This document shows positions 5,807 through 10,211 of a stretch of DNA of 10,211 nucleotides, one piece after another. The stretch is from Deltaproteobacteria bacterium. Its GTDB lineage: Bacteria > Desulfobacterota > Binatia > UBA9968. The position numbers and the translations under genes were made by a program. Where the stretch lies: contig JAHKKJ010000073.1 of the NCBI GenBank assembly GCA_020027655.1, positions 1 to 10,211 of the forward strand, written 5' to 3'. Each line of letters starts with the position of its first letter. Within the stretch, counting starts at the first letter, position 1. The notes below the pieces were generated by a model, which made no database searches, was not told where the DNA came from, and was given only the letters and a program-made list of their open reading frames with translations.

Positions 5807-6412
5807 TTATTCCCTGGGCCGCCGCATGTACCAAATCATTGTACCGATGAGTTGCTCTTGGCGCTGAACTGCGAAACCGAATTTCTTGTAGAATTCTACA
5901 TTCTCCGGTTTGTCGGTTTCGAGATAACCGGCGGATCGCTCCTGTTTGAGATGCTCGATATAGCGATTCATCAATGCTGTGCCGATTCCTTGCCCCTGAG
6001 CCTCGGGAGCAACGCCGACTGGTCCCAGGTGCACGTGCGGTTCCTCGGGATCGAGATGGCACCATCGAGCGAACCATTTGATGACTTGTGGAATTGCCGC
6101 CCCGAGGGGTTTCAATAGAGTCGTAGCCGCCAGCGGAATCTCTTCCGGCGCCGGGAGGCAATAGGGCGACGCGTTAAAGTGGATGTAGCCGCGAACTCGA
6201 CCATCTCCCAACGCGACAAAGGCTTGGCCAGTGAACATATGCCGCAGGCCGATGCGGAAAAACAAGCGATTCTGATCGATCCGTTGCGGGCCGAAAGCCG
6301 AGATGTGAAGAGGATTGGTGACAAACGCCTCGGCCAGCATGGATACTGTCGTGTCCAATCGTTCTGCAGAATACTTGTGAATTGTAAGCGTGATATTTCT
6401 TTTCACCATCAT
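5807..6412 (-). CDS. GNAT-family N-acetyltransferase
   Basis: A 201-residue protein with a GNAT acetyl-CoA-binding core. Motif A is HLGPVGVAPEAQGQGIG (128-144), with the pyrophosphate loop QGQGIG at 139-144 following the strand ending in GV. Motif B is YLETDKPENVEFYKKFGF (163-180), where N171 and Y175 stand at the usual positions. The N-terminal part (AEAFVTNPLHISAFG, 28-41) is also typical of this group. Family role: transfer of an acetyl group from acetyl-CoA to an amine on a small molecule, peptide or protein; the acceptor is unknown. The start at 6412 (MMVKRNITL) is preceded by GAGGGG about 9 nt upstream; the frame is open to 6493, but the extra 27 residues look unrelated. The gene converges with the binding-protein gene and diverges from acnA across 209 bp. 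Confidence 0.88.
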   Translation of the reverse strand: MMVKRNITLTIHKYSAERLDTTVSMLAEAFVTNPLHISAFGPQRIDQNRLFFRIGLRHMFTGQAFVALGDGRVRGYIHFNASPYCLPAPEEIPLAATTLLKPLGAAIPQVIKWFARWCHLDPEEPHVHLGPVGVAPEAQGQGIGTALMNRYIEHLKQERSAGYLETDKPENVEFYKKFGFAVQRQEQLIGTMIWYMRRPRE

Positions 6413-6557
6413 GTTCCCACCCCTCTGAATCATCCTCGATCCGTTTACCGAAATGGTAGCATCTCCTTGCGCCGTGTTTAAAAGCCTAGCCATTGCCTCG
6501 CCTCGCTCTGGTAACCGCTTCGCGGCCGTTTCCTAAATCCGATCGCAATCTTCCCTG

Positions 6558-6586
6558 TTGCTTTATCCCCCCACCCTCGCTACAAA
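6558..6586 (+). promoter_or_regulatory. Candidate sigma-70-type promoter of acnA
   Basis: TTGCTT (6558-6563) and TACAAA (6581-6586) are separated by exactly 17 bp and lie 35 bp before the acnA start, in the gap divergent from the acetyltransferase gene. Matches to TTGACA and TATAAT are 3 of 6 and 4 of 6, so this is a suggestion based mainly on spacing and position. Confidence 0.35.
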
Positions 6587-6621
6587 ATAGGTTAAGCCTC
6601 AGACCCATAAAGGAAATCGCT

Positions 6622-9315
6622 ATGGCGCAGAAGTACGTGGATAGTTTCGGCACGCGAAAGACGCTAACGGTGGACAGCCAGAGCTACGACATTTTCGGGC
6701 TCGATCTGCTCGAGAAGAGTGGCTTGAAGAACGTCTCCAAGTTGCCGGTCTCTTTAAAGGTCCTTTTGGAGAACCTGCTCCGCCAGGAAGACAATCATCA
6801 TGTCAACAAAGACGACATTGAGGCGCTGGCGACCTGGAGTCCCAAGGCGAAACAGGACAAAGAAATCGCCTTCATGCCGGCCCGGGTGTTGATGCAAGAC
6901 TTGACCGGTGTGCCGGCGGTGGTCGACCTGGCGGCGATGCGCGAGGCGATGAAGCGGTTGGGCGGTGATCCGAAAAGGATCAATCCACTGGCGCCGGTGG
7001 ATCTGGTCATCGACCACTCCGTGCAAGTAGATTACTTCGGCACTGCCGACGCTTTCCACAAGAATTCCCAAATCGAGTTCGAGCGCAACGTCGAGCGCTA
7101 CGCCTTCTTGCGTTGGGGTCAGAGAGCTTTCGATAATTTCCGGCTCATCCCGCCGGATACCGGGATCTGTCATCAGGTCAATCTTGAATATTTGGCTCCG
7201 GTGGTATTTCGCGCCAAGAAAGACGGCGCGACATTCGCCTATCCTGACACAGTCGTTGGAACGGATTCCCACACGCCCATGATTAACGGCTTGGGCGTCG
7301 TCGGTTGGGGCGTGGGCGGTATCGAAGCTGAAGCGGCGCTGCTCGGCCAGCCCATCATCATGCTCATCCCCGAAGTCATCGGCTTCAAGCTTCACGGCAG
7401 ACTGCCCGAAGGCGCCACCGCCACCGACCTGGTGCTAACCGTCGTACAGATGCTGCGTAAAAAAGGCGTCGTCGAAAAGTTCGTCGAGTTTTATGGCTCG
7501 GGTCTATCGACTTTAAGTCTGGCCGATCGTGCGACCATCGGTAATATGGGACCGGAATACGGTGCCACCATCGGCTACTTCCCCATCGACGACGAGACGC
7601 TTCGATATCTGCAGCTCACCGGACGCGATCCGGAGCTGATCAAACTCGTCGAAACCTATGCTAAAGAGCAGGGCATGTTTCGGACGGATGCGTCACCCGA
7701 TCCGATGTTCACCGATACGCTTGAGCTCGACCTCGGCAGCGTGGTGCCGAGCCTGGCCGGTCCCCGAAGGCCGCAGGACCGCGTGCCGCTCACGGAAAGT
7801 AAGCAAGCGTTTCGAGAAGCGCTGCCGTCCTTAATGAAGAGCGGCAACGCAGCCAAGACCGTGAACGTGCAGTTGAACGGCGACAAGTTCCAGCTCAGGC
7901 ATGGTTCGGTTGTGATCTCGGCGATCACGAGCTGCACCAATACGTCTAATCCTTCGGTGTTGATCGGCGCGGGCTTACTGGCGAGGAAAGCGGCGGAGAA
8001 AGGCCTCACAAGAAAGCCTTGGGTAAAAACCAGTTTGGCGCCTGGATCTAAAGTCGTCACTGAGTATCTAAAGGACAGCGGCCTATTGTCCGATCTAGAA
8101 AAAATGGGTTTCCACCTCGTAGGGTATGGATGTACCACTTGCATCGGCAACAGCGGTCCGTTGCCTGAGCCGGTGGCCAACGCCATTCAAGAAGGAGATT
8201 TGGTGGCCGCCGCCGTCTTGTCCGGTAATCGCAATTTCGAAGGGCGCATTCATGCCAGCGTGCGAGCAAATTATCTCGCGTCGCCGCCGTTGGTGGTGGC
8301 CTATGCGCTGGCCGGCAGTATGGATGTGGATCTATATAAAGACGCGCTGGGAAACGATTCGCAGGGTAAGCCGGTTTATCTCAAAGACATCTGGCCGACA
8401 CCCCAGGAAGTTCAGGCGGTAATGAACAAGTCGGTGCGCTCGGAGATGTTCAAGAAAGAGTACAGCCAGGCCACCGAAGGCGATGAGCGCTGGAACGCCA
8501 TGCCTGTGCCTGAAGGCGAACTGTTTCAGTGGGATGGTCAATCGACTTATGTGAGGGAAGCGCCATACTTCGAGAACATGTCGAAGACTCCGGGAGAACT
8601 CAAGGAAATCAAAGGGGCGCGTGTGTTGGCGCTGCTTGGCGACTCGGTGACGACGGACCACATCTCGCCGGCGGGTTCCATCGAAAAGAACGGTCCGGCG
8701 GCGCGCTATCTCACGAACAATGACGTAGCGCAGAAAGACTTCAACCAATACGGCGCGCGGCGGGGAAACCATGAAGTCATGATGCGCGGCACCTTCGCCA
8801 ACGTCCGGCTTAAGAATTTTTTGGCGCCGGGAACCGAAGGCGGGGTGACGGTGCATCTGCCGGACAAGAAGCAGATGTCGATTTACGACGCCGCCATGCA
8901 GTATCAAAAGGAAGGCGTTCCTTTAATCGTTATAGCAGGCAAAGAATACGGCACCGGCTCGTCCCGCGACTGGGCGGCTAAAGGACCGAGGCTCCTCGGC
9001 ATCAAAGCGGCGATTGCGGAGAGCTTTGAGCGCATTCACCGCAGTAACCTGATCGGCATGGGGATTGTGCCCTTGCAGTTCAAGGCCGGCGAAAACCTCA
9101 AGTTCCTCAGTCTGACGGGATTCGAGAGGTTCGATGTCGCTGGCATCTCGGCCGGACTCAAGCTGCGACAGGAACTCACCGTAAAAGCGACCAGTGATGA
9201 CGGCAAGGTCACGGAGTTCAAGGTCATCTGCCGTATCGATACACCGGCGGAATTGGATTACTATCGGCATGGGGGGATTTTGGAGTACGTGCTGCGGCAG
9301 CTGCTGCAGGATTAG
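6622..9315 (+). CDS. acnA: Aconitate hydratase A, [4Fe-4S] TCA-cycle enzyme
   Basis: An 897-residue aconitase, near the 890-residue length of E. coli AcnA and of IRP1. It interconverts citrate and isocitrate through cis-aconitate in the cytoplasm. The three cluster ligands are C438 (SAITSCTNTSNP) and C504 and C507 (GYGCTTCIGNSGPLP), within a few residues of their positions in E. coli AcnA. Active-site stretches include DSHTPMINGLGVVGWGVGG (215-233), GDSVTTDHISPAG (673-685), RRGNHEVMMRGTF (713-725) and YGTGSSRDWAAKG (776-788). S780 is the expected catalytic base and R782 a substrate-binding arginine. The swivelling fourth domain is intact and nothing is truncated. The start at 6622 (MAQKYVDSFGTRKTL) is preceded by AAAGGA at 6609-6614, spaced 7 nt; the frame is open upstream to 6493, but those residues are not aconitase-like. 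Apo-AcnA can bind mRNA in some bacteria; nothing here tests that. The MBL-fold gene follows 73 bp downstream. Confidence 0.98.
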   Translation: MAQKYVDSFGTRKTLTVDSQSYDIFGLDLLEKSGLKNVSKLPVSLKVLLENLLRQEDNHHVNKDDIEALATWSPKAKQDKEIAFMPARVLMQDLTGVPAVVDLAAMREAMKRLGGDPKRINPLAPVDLVIDHSVQVDYFGTADAFHKNSQIEFERNVERYAFLRWGQRAFDNFRLIPPDTGICHQVNLEYLAPVVFRAKKDGATFAYPDTVVGTDSHTPMINGLGVVGWGVGGIEAEAALLGQPIIMLIPEVIGFKLHGRLPEGATATDLVLTVVQMLRKKGVVEKFVEFYGSGLSTLSLADRATIGNMGPEYGATIGYFPIDDETLRYLQLTGRDPELIKLVETYAKEQGMFRTDASPDPMFTDTLELDLGSVVPSLAGPRRPQDRVPLTESKQAFREALPSLMKSGNAAKTVNVQLNGDKFQLRHGSVVISAITSCTNTSNPSVLIGAGLLARKAAEKGLTRKPWVKTSLAPGSKVVTEYLKDSGLLSDLEKMGFHLVGYGCTTCIGNSGPLPEPVANAIQEGDLVAAAVLSGNRNFEGRIHASVRANYLASPPLVVAYALAGSMDVDLYKDALGNDSQGKPVYLKDIWPTPQEVQAVMNKSVRSEMFKKEYSQATEGDERWNAMPVPEGELFQWDGQSTYVREAPYFENMSKTPGELKEIKGARVLALLGDSVTTDHISPAGSIEKNGPAARYLTNNDVAQKDFNQYGARRGNHEVMMRGTFANVRLKNFLAPGTEGGVTVHLPDKKQMSIYDAAMQYQKEGVPLIVIAGKEYGTGSSRDWAAKGPRLLGIKAAIAESFERIHRSNLIGMGIVPLQFKAGENLKFLSLTGFERFDVAGISAGLKLRQELTVKATSDDGKVTEFKVICRIDTPAELDYYRHGGILEYVLRQLLQD

Positions 9316-9316
9316 C

Positions 9317-9376
9317 AGTTTCGAGTTGCCGGTTTTGAGTTTCGAGTTGGAACCGAAACTAGCAATCCGAAACTAG
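9317..9376. repeat. Nested direct and inverted repeats between acnA and the MBL-fold gene
   Basis: AGTTTCGAGTTG occurs exactly twice (9317-9328 and 9338-9349; 21-bp period). It is followed by two exact copies of CCGAAACTAG (9353-9362 and 9367-9376; 14-bp period). AGTTTCG and CGAAACT are reverse complements, so 9338-9344 pairs with 9354-9360 and 9317-9323 with 9368-9374, giving nested hairpins. The block fills the spacer after the acnA stop almost completely and runs into the next gene's ribosome-binding region. It looks like a low-complexity intergenic repeat; it could also act as an inefficient terminator. Confidence 0.7.
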
Positions 9377-9388
9377 GAACTTACCGTA

Positions 9389-10211
9389 ATGAGACGACGA
9401 GAAGCGCTGGCGACGATGGGTAAAGCATCGCTAGCGATTCTGGCCGGAATTCTTCCATCTGTCATTTCGAACTTGGAAGGCGCTGAGAGACCTACGATGG
9501 CTACACCCGACCGCATCCGCCATTACACCGCGAACAACCCCGGCATCATGACTTTACAGGGGACGAATCAATACATCGTCGGTAAGCAGAACGTCCTGGT
9601 TATCGATGTTGCGCTGAGCGCGGACTCGAATATGGACGGAATTATCGAGCAGGCAGAAGCGATGGGCGCAAAGAAGATCGAAAAGATTCTGCTGACGCAT
9701 ATTCATAGCGACCACTGCGGTGGTGCCCTGGCCTTGAGAAAGCGGTGCGGCGCCAAGCTGGGCATTCATCGCTCCCGTGCAGGTTATCTCGGTGGCGAGG
9801 ACTTTCAATACGACGACAACGATCGGATTGCGTTCGGCGGCGGCGAGTTACAAGTGCTTCACACGCCAGGCCATGAATCCGGCCACTGTTGTTTTTATGA
9901 GTCAGGGGATCAGGTGCTGTTCAGCGGCGACAATATTCTCGGCTACGGCACGGCCGTGATCCGACCGCCGGACGGCAATATGACCGACTACTTGAGGTCC
10001 TTGGAGAGACTGCTCGAATTCAATATCAGTTTAGTTCTGCCAGGGCATGGACCTCTTGTCGGCAAGCCCGAAGCGAAGATTAAGGAATACATCGAGCATC
10101 GCATGATGCGGGAAAAGCAGGTTATAGACGCGCTGCTCAAAGGGCGCAACACCATCGGCGACATCACCGAAATGATTTACGTGGGTGTTTCGCCTGCTCT
10201 ACAAAGGGTTG
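9389..10211 (+). CDS. Metallo-beta-lactamase-fold hydrolase (LACTB2-like) with Tat-like leader, 3' end beyond window
   Basis: Only the first 274 codons are in the window and no stop is reached. The zinc-site motifs of the MBL fold are complete: HIHSDH (104-109, ligands H104, H106, D108, H109), H162 in TPGHESGH, D181 in FSGDNI, and H220 in LPGHGP. The segment GTNQYIVG (58-65) and the C-terminal EYIEHRMMREKQVIDALLKG (233-252), which opens a winged-helix domain, are typical of the LACTB2/glyoxalase-II-like branch. The reaction (hydrolysis of a thioester, phosphodiester or other ester) is not determined. The N-terminus, RRREALATMGKASLAILAG (2-20), resembles a twin-arginine export signal, with A where F is usual. 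An alternative start at 9497 (residue 37, MATPDRIRHYTANNPG) would give a cytosolic protein without the leader. A weak AGGAA (9375-9379) precedes the chosen start. The gene is downstream of acnA on the same strand. Confidence 0.88.
   Translation, partial: MRRREALATMGKASLAILAGILPSVISNLEGAERPTMATPDRIRHYTANNPGIMTLQGTNQYIVGKQNVLVIDVALSADSNMDGIIEQAEAMGAKKIEKILLTHIHSDHCGGALALRKRCGAKLGIHRSRAGYLGGEDFQYDDNDRIAFGGGELQVLHTPGHESGHCCFYESGDQVLFSGDNILGYGTAVIRPPDGNMTDYLRSLERLLEFNISLVLPGHGPLVGKPEAKIKEYIEHRMMREKQVIDALLKGRNTIGDITEMIYVGVSPALQRV

Noticed and set aside
7656..8907. Leftward open frames of 176 and 191 codons inside acnA
   Set aside because: They are shadows of a strongly conserved aconitase gene; long antisense frames are expected in GC-rich coding sequence.

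Overview
The window looks like a piece of a moderately GC-rich, free-living, probably aerobic bacterium with a broad catabolic repertoire. The gene mix suggests an uncultivated soil or sediment lineage of the kind labelled Deltaproteobacteria, Binatota, Rokubacteria or Tectomicrobia: a CoA ligase of the PaaK type next to a molybdenum-hydroxylase small subunit, an epoxide-hydrolase-like enzyme, a lone NMT1/TauA-type substrate-binding protein, a GFA-domain protein and short intergenic repeat elements. This placement is an inference from gene content only. There is no rRNA, tRNA, CRISPR array, transposase or phage gene.

Layout. The left third (1-3196) is read entirely leftward. From its 5' end it carries a response regulator with an excisionase-type DNA-binding domain (3196-2534), a small GFA-family zinc protein (2229-1825), a phenylacetate-CoA-ligase-like enzyme (1633-359), and the first 52 codons of a [2Fe-2S] small subunit of the CO/xanthine dehydrogenase family, cut by the window edge (156-1). 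Gaps of about 190-300 bp separate these genes, so they are unlikely to form one tight operon. The gap before the last gene is packed with short palindromes and a phased TTTGAA motif. A 451-bp non-coding stretch (3197-3647) divides this block from two rightward genes: an alpha/beta hydrolase with an aspartate nucleophile (3648-4544) and a secreted substrate-binding protein (4680-5666). A GNAT acetyltransferase (6412-5807) converges on the latter and is divergent from aconitase acnA (6622-9315). After a 73-bp spacer of nested direct and inverted repeats comes a metallo-beta-lactamase-fold hydrolase with a Tat-like leader (9389 to the window end, 3' truncated).

How the genes may work together. 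AcnA is a central TCA-cycle enzyme. The CoA ligase plus molybdenum-hydroxylase subunit could belong to aromatic-acid degradation by CoA activation followed by hydroxylation or reduction of the aryl-CoA. The epoxide hydrolase and the orphan binding protein fit uptake and breakdown of small organic compounds. The response regulator has no partner kinase here. Two genes cut by the window edges (left [2Fe-2S] protein, right MBL-fold protein) were found by direct translation.

No defence system, biosynthetic cluster or clearly new multi-gene system was recognised. The points most worth a second look are the receiver/excisionase-HTH fusion, the ligase plus molybdenum-hydroxylase pairing, the leader on the MBL-fold protein and the intergenic repeats.
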